Positions 19,535 to 31,250 of a stretch of DNA of 38,149 nucleotides are shown here, piece by piece; the stretch's first letter is position 1; each line of letters starts with the position of its first letter. Position numbers and translations under genes: made by a program. The notes beneath the pieces were generated by a model. It was given only the letters and a program-made list of their open reading frames with translations. It was not told the DNA's origin and searched no databases. Origin of the DNA: Candidatus Parakkermansia intestinigallinarum (GTDB lineage: Bacteria > Verrucomicrobiota > Verrucomicrobiia > Verrucomicrobiales > Akkermansiaceae); the NCBI GenBank assembly GCA_019114365.1, contig DXFQ01000046.1, forward strand, positions 1 through 38,149. Reading direction: 5' to 3'.

Positions 19535-20041
19535 GTGCAGAAGCTCATCAACCTGATGCGCCGCCAAGCCGACGTCGTCAAGTTTCTCGTTGTCGGCGTC
19601 ACGGCGTCGATCGTACACGGCGCCATCTCTTGGATTTTTTACTACCACGTTCTGTCGGGACAAACCATCCTGTCAACCCTCATCGGGTACGGCGGCGGGT
19701 GGATATGCTCCTACACCGGCAATCGCTTGTGGAGCTTCAGGAGCCGGACTCATGAGCTCCCCGTGGTGACGTCCTTCTCCAAGTTCATCCTCAGCCAGCT
19801 CGTGTGCATGTGCATCCTGCTGAGCACGACTTGGCTCACCCAGCAACTCATCATCCTGTACTTCTGGTGGTACATCATCACCAATCATCTTTGCATGACA
19901 CCGGAGCTTGCAGCCTTCAGCGCAGGCGCCTCGTACCCGCCGGCGCTCCTCTCGGGCATGTTCTTTGCCGCGCTTGTCTCGTACGTCATCATGAAGAAAT
20001 TCGTATTCACTCAACAAAGCTCATCCCCTGAACACCCATGA
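19535..20041 (+). CDS. GtrA family membrane protein
   Basis: VVKFLVVGVTASIVHGAISWIFY, GYGGGWICSYTGNRLWSFRS, four TM helices. Confidence 0.85.
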   Translation: MQKLINLMRRQADVVKFLVVGVTASIVHGAISWIFYYHVLSGQTILSTLIGYGGGWICSYTGNRLWSFRSRTHELPVVTSFSKFILSQLVCMCILLSTTWLTQQLIILYFWWYIITNHLCMTPELAAFSAGASYPPALLSGMFFAALVSYVIMKKFVFTQQSSSPEHP

Positions 20042-20769
20042 CTCAGCCCCGATTTGCCGTCTGCATTCCCATGGCTAACGAAGAGGAATCCTTCCACTCC
20101 TTTATCGACTGCCTCGACGGCGTGCTGGAAAACTATCCGCTCTCGTCCGTCTACTTGGTCGTAGACAAAGCCTCCACGGATGCCACGCCCGAACTCTGCC
20201 GACAGCTCAGCGAACAAAACAGCCGCTACCACTACGTCTGGGCTCCGGAGAATAAAAACGTCGTCGATGCGTACCTGCGAGGCTTCCGCGAGGCCATGGC
20301 TGAGAATCCGGATTTCATCATTGAGATGGACGGCGGCGGCTCGCACGACCCGCGAGTCATCCCCGCCTTCGTGCGCGCCATGACCGAGGGCAATGAATGC
20401 GCCTTCGGTTCCCGCTACATCAACGGCGGATCCATGGTAGGCTCTCCGTTCAAACGGCGCTTTCTCTCCAAGTTCGGTTCCTTTCTCGCCAGAACGCTGC
20501 TCAGCTGCCCGATGAAAGACGTGACGAGCGGATACGAGGCCTTCAGCCGCGACGTCATGAGCCGCCTTCTGGCCTATCCGCTGCGTTCTCAAGCGCATTT
20601 TTACCAGACGGAGCTGCGCTACCTGCTTCGCAAGAGCCGCTGGATTGAAATCCCCATCCACTACACCTCACCCTCGCCGCGCGTCTCGCCCAAGGCACTG
20701 GCCAACGCGCGGCAGTGCCTGATCTACTACGTCCTCCGGCACTGGTTTGCCGGAGGGAAAGAGATTTGA
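20038..20769 (+). CDS. Glycosyltransferase family 2 (dolichyl-phosphate-sugar synthase-like)
   Basis: VCIPMANEEESFHSFIDCL, IIEMDGGGSHDPRVIPAF, FGSRYINGGSMVG; ATGA overlap with gtrA-like gene. Confidence 0.88.
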   Translation: MTQPRFAVCIPMANEEESFHSFIDCLDGVLENYPLSSVYLVVDKASTDATPELCRQLSEQNSRYHYVWAPENKNVVDAYLRGFREAMAENPDFIIEMDGGGSHDPRVIPAFVRAMTEGNECAFGSRYINGGSMVGSPFKRRFLSKFGSFLARTLLSCPMKDVTSGYEAFSRDVMSRLLAYPLRSQAHFYQTELRYLLRKSRWIEIPIHYTSPSPRVSPKALANARQCLIYYVLRHWFAGGKEI

Positions 20770-21081
20770 CGCAATCTTTGTCTGAAAAGTCTATGGGTCG
20801 AGAAGAAAGATCACCTCTTCCCTGACCTTATCGAATCGACGAGACTCGGAGGCTCAGCCTTTGATGCGCAGCCGGCGTCTGGACCTCTTGAGCAAAGCCC
20901 AAGCATCAAGGAGTTCTTTGCCGACACTGTCAGCTGCAGTCTGCTGCCGAGATCCGATACCCTTTGAAGAACAGCGAACTAAAGCAGCTCACTCTGAAGT
21001 CAGAAAGAAACGCACCTCGCAGACTCGTGCCTGCGGGGTGCTGAAATTTGCGGCTGAAGAATCCGCAAGGCCGTGGCCTTC

Positions 21082-22602
21082 TCAATAGCTGCGGGCCCAG
21101 AGCACGCGGCGCGTAGTCGGGCGACCGGTGAGGATGCAGGGGGCCTCGGGGCCGCAGCCCATGTCTCCCTGCGGGATGCAGCGGATGGAGATGCGAAGGC
21201 TCTTGCCGAGCTCCTCCTCCTGCTCGGGAGTGCCGTCCCAGGGGCAGAGCAGCCAGTCGGCATCGCCCTCGCCGCTGAAGTTCGCCTTGAGTTCCTCGAG
21301 GCTGTTGCAGGGGCGAATGTGGCTGTCGCGGAACTGCTGCTGGCGCGTCAGAAGGGCATTCTGAATGTCGTCGAGCAACTCGACAACACCGTCGACCAGC
21401 TCGGCTTCCGCGACGAAGGCTTTGTCGCCCGTCGGCTGATCGCGGCGGCAGAGACAGACGCTGCCCTTCTCAAGATCGCGCGGGCCGATTTCGAGGCGCA
21501 CCGGCACACCCTTCTTGATCCACTCCCACTTCTTCGTGCCGCCGCCGAGGTCGCGCTCGTCGACGGTGACGCGGATGGGCAAGCCGTGGAAGCTCTGAGC
21601 GCTGAGCTTGTCCGCGAGCTCGCGGCAGTGGGCGAGAATGGCCTCGCGGGTCTCGGCCTTGGGGGTGACGGGGATGATGACAACCTGCTTCGGCGCCACG
21701 CGGGGCGGGCAGACGAGACCGTCGTCATCGGAATGCGCCATGATGAGCGTGCCGATCATGCGCGTCGAGACGCCCCACGAGGTCGTCCAAGCGAACTGGC
21801 GCTGGTTGTTGCGGTCGGCAAAGCTGATGTTTTGAGCCTTGGCGAAGTTCCGGCCGAGGAAATGCGAGGTGCCGGCCTGAATAGCCTTGCGATCCTGCAC
21901 CATGGCTTCGACCGTGAAGGTGCGCACTGCTCCGGGGAAGCGCTCGTGCTCGGTCTTTTCACCGGGGATGGAGGGCACGGCAAGCACATCGCGCTGGAAG
22001 TCCTCGTAGACCTTGTGCATCGTCGCCGTCTCGAGCTCGGCCTCTTCGCGGGTCTCATGGGCGGTGTGGCCTTCCTGCCACAGGAACTCGGCGGTGCGCA
22101 GGAAGATGCGCGGGCGCATTTCCCAGCGCATCACGTTGCACCACTGATTGACTTTGAAGGGGAGGTCGCGGTAGGACTCGAGCCAGCGCGAGAAGGCGGC
22201 ACCGATGACGGTCTCGGAGGTCGGGCGGATGACGTACTTATCGGTCAGCTCGCCGGCCGGAATCATGCGAGTCTTGCCGGTTTCGGGGTCTTTGACGGCC
22301 TCGAGGCGGTGGTGGGTGACGACGGCACACTCGGTGGCGAAGCCTTCGGCATGCTCGGCTTCCTTCTCCAGATAGGCGACGGGGATGAGCATGGGGAAGT
22401 AGGCGTTGGTGTGGCCGGTGCGCTTGAATTCCGCGTCGAGCTGCTGCTGGATGAGTTCCCAGATGGCGTAGCCCCAGGGCTTGATGACCATGCAGCCGCG
22501 CACCTCGGAGTTCTCAGCGAGGTCGGCGGCTTTGATGACTTGCTGGTACCATTCGGGGAAGTCCTGGGCGCGGGTGGGGGAGATTGCGTTCTGTTGAGCC
22601 AT
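21082..22602 (-). CDS. proS: Proline--tRNA ligase, archaeal/eukaryotic-like type
   Basis: IRPTSETVIGAAFSRWLESYRDLPFKVNQWCNVMRWE, LWQEGHTAH; C-terminal VLWARSY. Confidence 0.95.
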   Translation of the reverse strand: MAQQNAISPTRAQDFPEWYQQVIKAADLAENSEVRGCMVIKPWGYAIWELIQQQLDAEFKRTGHTNAYFPMLIPVAYLEKEAEHAEGFATECAVVTHHRLEAVKDPETGKTRMIPAGELTDKYVIRPTSETVIGAAFSRWLESYRDLPFKVNQWCNVMRWEMRPRIFLRTAEFLWQEGHTAHETREEAELETATMHKVYEDFQRDVLAVPSIPGEKTEHERFPGAVRTFTVEAMVQDRKAIQAGTSHFLGRNFAKAQNISFADRNNQRQFAWTTSWGVSTRMIGTLIMAHSDDDGLVCPPRVAPKQVVIIPVTPKAETREAILAHCRELADKLSAQSFHGLPIRVTVDERDLGGGTKKWEWIKKGVPVRLEIGPRDLEKGSVCLCRRDQPTGDKAFVAEAELVDGVVELLDDIQNALLTRQQQFRDSHIRPCNSLEELKANFSGEGDADWLLCPWDGTPEQEEELGKSLRISIRCIPQGDMGCGPEAPCILTGRPTTRRVLWARSY

Positions 22603-22665
22603 AAATGTGTTGTTCCGAGGGGATTTTAGAGAAACTTGCGGAAATGTCAACCGGAAAAGCGCGGC

Positions 22666-23355
22666 TCAGCCCGCCTGCCGACGCTCGGCCCCTTGCCGCT
22701 TGCGGCAACTGAAAGCTAAGCAGACAAGCAGCAGGCTGAAGGGCCAAAGCTTGGTGAAAAGCAGAGCGAGGGCGAGCGTGCATGAAGCGGCGCGGCTGAT
22801 GCGCTGCGCGAGAGCCGGCGAACGCAGGACTTCAGCCAGAAGGCGACCGCCGTCGAGAGGGATGACGGGCAGGAGGTTGAACAGACTCCACCAGAACGAG
22901 ACGGGCAGCAGGATGTCGCCGACGGCGCAGGCAATCCCCTGCCCCGCGGCTCCGCTCAGCGCCGGGTCGCGTCCGCAGAGCACCTCGCTCGCGCGTCGCA
23001 GCACATCGGCCTCGCCGCCCGCCATGAGCAGCAGAGCGAGGAGCGCCGGCAGAAGCCCCGCGAGAGGGCCGGCGAGGCTTGTGATGATGCTGCCCGTGCG
23101 CGAGAGCCGGGCATCGGCATGCAGGCAGCCGCAGCCGGCGGCGGAGAGCAGGATGACGGGATGCCCGCCGCCGAGGGCCCGGCCGACCAGAGCGTGCCCG
23201 AGCTCGTGCAGCAGCAGGCAGAGCAGGCTTGCCGCCATGAAGATGAGGACGTCCGCGACCGAGCGGCTCCCGAAGAGCAGCGCGGCTGCGGCAAGGGCCG
23301 CCCAGAGCGAGGGCGCGACGGCGACGGGGATGCGAAACAGGCGCAGGCGTATCAT
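22666..23355 (-). CDS. M50 family (site-2 protease-like) metalloprotease
   Basis: HELGH motif and NLLPVIPLDGGRLLAE; start placed at MIRLRLFRIPV. Confidence 0.85.
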   Translation of the reverse strand: MIRLRLFRIPVAVAPSLWAALAAAALLFGSRSVADVLIFMAASLLCLLLHELGHALVGRALGGGHPVILLSAAGCGCLHADARLSRTGSIITSLAGPLAGLLPALLALLLMAGGEADVLRRASEVLCGRDPALSGAAGQGIACAVGDILLPVSFWWSLFNLLPVIPLDGGRLLAEVLRSPALAQRISRAASCTLALALLFTKLWPFSLLLVCLAFSCRKRQGAERRQAG

Positions 23356-23473
23356 CCGCCCTTCATTGTACGCGATGCGGGGCGGCAACACAAGAGCTGC
23401 CGCGCTTTTTTGGCGCGGCGCATCATTTCCCGCATGACAGCCGGGGCGCCTTCATGTATAATGCCCCTGCGCC

Positions 23474-26992
<3,519 letters not shown>

Positions 26993-27027
26993 AGAACGCC
27001 GCCGCCCGCCACCGGCAAAGCTCCGCC

Positions 27028-28395
27028 ATGGATAAGCCTGACACCCCCTCTCCCGACAAGCCCGCACGAGCCGCAGCCTCGCCCGTCTCACCCCCATCGG
27101 ACGCAAGCCCGACCGCCGCCAGCGCGCCGACCGCCGCCCCGCAACACGCAAGCCCGACCGCCGCACCCGCGCCGAGCGCCGCCCCGCAACATGCAAGCCC
27201 GACCGCCGCACCCGCGCAGCCGAGCTCCCGCCCCTCCCTCTGGCAGGGCGCCCTCGCCCTCAGCCTGCTGGGCATCGTCGCCTGCCTGCTCTACCTCTAC
27301 GCGATACCGCAGCAGGACAGCGATGCGCCCGAGACGCAACCCACCATCACCCTGCCCGAGGGCGGCGTCCGAAGCGACGCCTTTTCGCTGCGCCTGCTGC
27401 AAGCGGCTGCACGCCAGAGCAGCGGCAACGCCGTCGTGTCCCCGGCCATGGTGACGGAGATGATACTGGCGCTGCGCGAAATCGACGGCCGGCCGATCGA
27501 CGAAAGCTGCCGCCACTTCGGGCTGAGCGCGACGCAAATCTCCCCCTCGACCCTGCCGCTCTACGCGATGCAACTCTTCGCCGACGAGCAGCAGGAACTC
27601 ACGGCAGAACACCGAGACATCGTCTCCGTACCGCTTGCGCGCCAATACCGCTCCTGCCTCAGCCTCATCAACCGCCTGAGCGCCGCCGACCCCGGCAAAA
27701 ATTCCCTGGTGCTGATCGACTCGGATCTCTCACCGCAGATGCAGATTCTGGCGGTCGCCGACCTGAGCTGGGAGCCGCGATGGCTCACCCCCATCAGCAA
27801 AGACCTGCGGCAAAACCTCCCCTTTTACGGCCGAGGGGCCCAACCCGAAGTCCCCACCATGTGCACAACGGCCCGCTACCGCTGCGCCGAAGCAGCCGAC
27901 GGCTCGTGGACGGCAGTGACGCTTTTTCTGCGCCGCGATGAAAAAGAAGGCGACTCGCTGGGCTACACCATCGTCATGCCGAAAGGCAACGTGCGAGACT
28001 TCGTCGGCCACATGACCCTCGAACAACTCAACGCCATACGGGCGGCTCTTCTCGAAGCCCCCGAGCGCCCCGTCTGCCTGCAGATTCCCGTCCTGCACAT
28101 CAGCTCCGGCGGCGTGCAGGACATGCTGCCCCTGCTCCGCAGCATGAACATCGACCCCATGCCGCGCTCGCGAGCCGGAGAGAACGAAGGGCAAGCCATG
28201 CGGGGAGCGCTCTACCTGCGCTTCAACCTGCGCCTGGCGGAAAGCACGGATGAGGAAATCGAAAACACCGGCGGCGCTTCGCGTGCGGGCAACGACGGCC
28301 CGACGCTCACCTTCTCGCGTCCCTTTGTCTGGTGGATCAGCGACGCCGCATCCGACGCCCCCTTCCTCTTCGCCGGCATCACCGAAGCGCCGTGA
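27028..28395 (+). CDS. Divergent membrane-anchored serpin-like protein
   Basis: Ala/Pro-rich N-term, one TM helix, then serpin landmarks: FSLRLLQAAARQSSGNAVVSPAMV, ADLSWEPRWLTPISKDLRQNLPFY, PTMCTTARYRCAE, IPVLHISSGG, LTFSRPFVWWISDAASDAPFLFAGI. Confidence 0.75.
   Translation: MDKPDTPSPDKPARAAASPVSPPSDASPTAASAPTAAPQHASPTAAPAPSAAPQHASPTAAPAQPSSRPSLWQGALALSLLGIVACLLYLYAIPQQDSDAPETQPTITLPEGGVRSDAFSLRLLQAAARQSSGNAVVSPAMVTEMILALREIDGRPIDESCRHFGLSATQISPSTLPLYAMQLFADEQQELTAEHRDIVSVPLARQYRSCLSLINRLSAADPGKNSLVLIDSDLSPQMQILAVADLSWEPRWLTPISKDLRQNLPFYGRGAQPEVPTMCTTARYRCAEAADGSWTAVTLFLRRDEKEGDSLGYTIVMPKGNVRDFVGHMTLEQLNAIRAALLEAPERPVCLQIPVLHISSGGVQDMLPLLRSMNIDPMPRSRAGENEGQAMRGALYLRFNLRLAESTDEEIENTGGASRAGNDGPTLTFSRPFVWWISDAASDAPFLFAGITEAP
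27100..27225 (+). repeat. Coding 45-bp (15 aa) tandem repeat in the serpin-like N-terminus
   Basis: ASPTAASAPTAAPQH / ASPTAAPAPSAAPQH / ASPTAAPAQPSS. Confidence 0.8.
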
Positions 28396-28595
28396 GGGAT
28401 GGGGCCGTCTTGTCCGGTTTGCCCTTCCCGCTCCCGGAAAGCGCTCATTTCTCCGCCGTCCGCCCGGCTCGAAGCTATGCGGGAATCCGACGGGCGCCGA
28501 TGAGACGCGACGCTCGGTCGTGCCGCATGCCGACTCCGAACGGGCTGACGGCACGTTGTGCCCGGTTTCGGTGATGAGCGATGGCGGTCTCGGCT

Positions 28596-29810
28596 TCAGC
28601 GCAGCATGGCGAGGGCTCGCTCGGTGCAGGCGAGGGCGCGCTCGACGTCTTCTTCGGTGTTGTTGACGCCGAAGGAGTAGCGCGTGGTGCCGCTGATGCC
28701 CAGCGCTTGCATGAGGGGCTGGCAGCAGTGGTGCCCGGTGCGCACGGCGACGCCCATCTGGTCAAGCAGGGTGCCGAGGTCGTAGTGGTGTACGCCCGGT
28801 ACGCTGATGGAGATGAGCGCTCCGCGCCCGTCTTTCGGGCCGAGGATGTTGATGCCGCCGATGGCTTGCAGCCCTTCGTAGAGGCGGTGCGTGAGCTTTT
28901 GTTCGTGGCGGTCGATGGCGTCCGCACCGATGTTTTGCACGTAGCGCAGGGCTTCGGCAAGGACGATGTTGCCGCCGATGTTGGGGGTTCCGGCTTCGTA
29001 TTTGAAGGGGAGTTCGTTGTAGGTGGTTTTGGCGAAGGTGACTTCGCGGATCATTTCGCCGCCGCCTTGCCAGGGCGGCAGTTCGCTGAGCAGGGCTTCG
29101 CGCCCCCAGAGGACGCCGGTGCCGGTGGGGCCGTAGACTTTGTGCCCGGAGAAGGCGTAGAAGTCGCAGCCGAGGGCTTGGACGTCGACGGTCATGTGCG
29201 CGGTGCTCTGCGCGCCGTCGATGAGGACGAGGCAGTCGGCGTTGTTGTGTTTGGCGGCGGCGGTGATGCGCGCAACGGGGTTGATGCAGCCGAGGGCGTT
29301 GGAGACCCAGGGGACGGCGACGAGGCGGGTTTTCGGGCTGAGCAGGCGCAGGTAGGCATCCTCGTCAAATCGCAGCTCGGCCGTGAGGGGGATGGGTTTG
29401 AGGACGGCGCCCGTGCGCTCGCAGAGCATTTGCCAAGGGACGATGTTGGAGTGGTGGGCGTCGGTGGTGACGAGGATTTCATCGCCTTCGCGCAGGCGTC
29501 CGGCGATGCCGAGGACCATGGCAACGAGGTTGATGCCGGCGGTGCAGCCGGAGGTGAAGATGATTTCCTTGGGCGAGGCGGCGTGCAGGAAGTCGGCGGC
29601 GCAGGCTCGCGCTTGTTCGTGGGCTTCGGTGGCGAGGCGGCTCAGGTAGTGGGCGCCGCGGTGGATGTTGGCGTTCTGCTCTTCGTAGTAGCGACGCTCG
29701 GCGTCGATGACGCAGTGGGGTTTCTGGGTGGTGGCGGCGTTGTCGAGGTAGACGAGGGGGTTTTTGCCGATCGTCGTGCGCAGGATCGGGAAGTCGGAAC
29801 GATGGTTCAT
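28596..29810 (-). CDS. sufS: Cysteine desulfurase, SufS type
   Basis: YLDNAATTQKP, DGAQSTAHM, AFSGHKVYGPTGTGVLWGRE, RTGHHCCQPLM; start at MNHRSDF. Confidence 0.93.
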   Translation of the reverse strand: MNHRSDFPILRTTIGKNPLVYLDNAATTQKPHCVIDAERRYYEEQNANIHRGAHYLSRLATEAHEQARACAADFLHAASPKEIIFTSGCTAGINLVAMVLGIAGRLREGDEILVTTDAHHSNIVPWQMLCERTGAVLKPIPLTAELRFDEDAYLRLLSPKTRLVAVPWVSNALGCINPVARITAAAKHNNADCLVLIDGAQSTAHMTVDVQALGCDFYAFSGHKVYGPTGTGVLWGREALLSELPPWQGGGEMIREVTFAKTTYNELPFKYEAGTPNIGGNIVLAEALRYVQNIGADAIDRHEQKLTHRLYEGLQAIGGINILGPKDGRGALISISVPGVHHYDLGTLLDQMGVAVRTGHHCCQPLMQALGISGTTRYSFGVNNTEEDVERALACTERALAMLR

Positions 29811-31210
29811 CAGTTGCTCTCTTTGATGTGCTCGACCATGCGGTAGGCCTGCTCGGGGACGTACTCTTTCCACTGTTCGTCGTCGGCGCGTATCATGCGG
29901 ATGATGTCGCGCGGGGTCTGGAAGAGGAGTTTTTGGTTGAAGTAGGGGACGTCGACGATGTCTCCGTTGGCGCAGAGGTGGCGGTAGAGGTAGTGGTATT
30001 TCTCCGGGGCGCGGTAGGTGGTGGCGGTGACGAATTCTCCGGTTTTGCGGTTGATCCACGGGGTGACGTAGAATTTCGTGCGGTTGACGAAGATGTGCCC
30101 CATGGTGGCGAGGATGCCGCCGGGTGTGTCAGCCCATTTTTCTTTGAAGACTTCGTTGAGCAGGCCGATGGAGAGGGCGATGGCGACGGGTTCTCTGGTG
30201 TATTGGTTGAGGAGGGTGGAGATGCGGTGGAAGTGGGTGATGTTCGTCACCATGACGGTTTTGCCGAGGGCGGCGAGGGCGTCGGCTCGGTCGATAAAGT
30301 CGAGCAGGTCGACGTCGCGCCCGCGCAGGAGGTTGGAGAGGGAGATTTCGCAGATGTCGATTTCTCGGCTGCGCTGCTCTTCGGGCAGGGATTCGTAAAA
30401 TTTGCTCCGCACGCTGTCCATCATTTCCATGTGGATTTTGCACAGCGGCAGGAAGCTGCCGCGCATGAGTACGATGGGGCGTTTGTAGAGGAGGTCGGCC
30501 GGCTGCGCGACGGTGCCGTCGGGGCAGAAGAGGGTGGCTTCGGAGAGGCCGCTCTGGACGAGTTGGAGGGCGAGTATTCGGTTGTCGAACATGCTGAAGC
30601 CGTGCCCCGAGAAGCGCATGAAGTCGACTTCGTAGAAGCTGCGATCGAGGTTGGCGCCGATGTTGAGGACGAACTCGTCCATGCGCTCGCGCTTGTAGAA
30701 GAGCGAGTAGAGGACGTTGACGCCGAGGATGCCCAGCACGCGCATCTGGATGTCGTGGTCGGGGACCAGGAGGCGGACGTGGAGGACGAAGTCGCTGGGC
30801 GGGGCTTCGGGTTTGAGCTGGAAGCGCACGCCGATCCACGCGGCCCAGGGGCCGTTGTCTCTGTAGCCTTTGCATTTGACGGTGTTGCAGAAGGCGAAGA
30901 AGCAGGTGTCTTTGCCGCGCTTTTCTCCGAGGTGGTTGATGAGGGTTTCGTATTCGCACTCCATCATTTGCTTGAGGCGCTCTTCGGAGACGTAGCGTTT
31001 GACGGGGCCGTAGAGGCTGTCGCTGACGGTCATGTCGTAGGCCGAGATGGTTTTGGCGACGGTGCCGGCGGCTCCGGAGGAGCGGAAGAACCAGTTGGCG
31101 GTTTCTTGCCCGGCGCCGATTTCTGCAAAGGAGCCGTAGCACTGCTTGTCCATGTTGATGCGGAAGGCTTTCTCCTGCGTGGCGGCAAGCGACTGGGTGA
31201 CGGAGGACAT
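29810..31210 (-). CDS. Conserved uncharacterised protein (SFAEIGAGQE...GGAAGT-like family)
   Basis: 466 aa ORF with non-repetitive globular composition, coupled (TGATG) to sufS. Confidence 0.75.
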   Translation of the reverse strand: MSSVTQSLAATQEKAFRINMDKQCYGSFAEIGAGQETANWFFRSSGAAGTVAKTISAYDMTVSDSLYGPVKRYVSEERLKQMMECEYETLINHLGEKRGKDTCFFAFCNTVKCKGYRDNGPWAAWIGVRFQLKPEAPPSDFVLHVRLLVPDHDIQMRVLGILGVNVLYSLFYKRERMDEFVLNIGANLDRSFYEVDFMRFSGHGFSMFDNRILALQLVQSGLSEATLFCPDGTVAQPADLLYKRPIVLMRGSFLPLCKIHMEMMDSVRSKFYESLPEEQRSREIDICEISLSNLLRGRDVDLLDFIDRADALAALGKTVMVTNITHFHRISTLLNQYTREPVAIALSIGLLNEVFKEKWADTPGGILATMGHIFVNRTKFYVTPWINRKTGEFVTATTYRAPEKYHYLYRHLCANGDIVDVPYFNQKLLFQTPRDIIRMIRADDEQWKEYVPEQAYRMVEHIKESN

Positions 31211-31250
31211 GGGGAGTTGTGAGTGCAAGGTTATACGGGGTTCGGATGGG

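Noticed and set aside
20733-20756. cctccggca/tgccggagg hairpin near the GT2 3' end
   Set aside because: Lies inside the coding sequence and lacks a T-tract, so not supported as a terminator.
29828-31222. 464-aa plus-strand ORF opposite the conserved hypothetical protein
   Set aside because: Shadow ORF; acidic/valine-rich low-information translation, with the minus-strand product far more protein-like.
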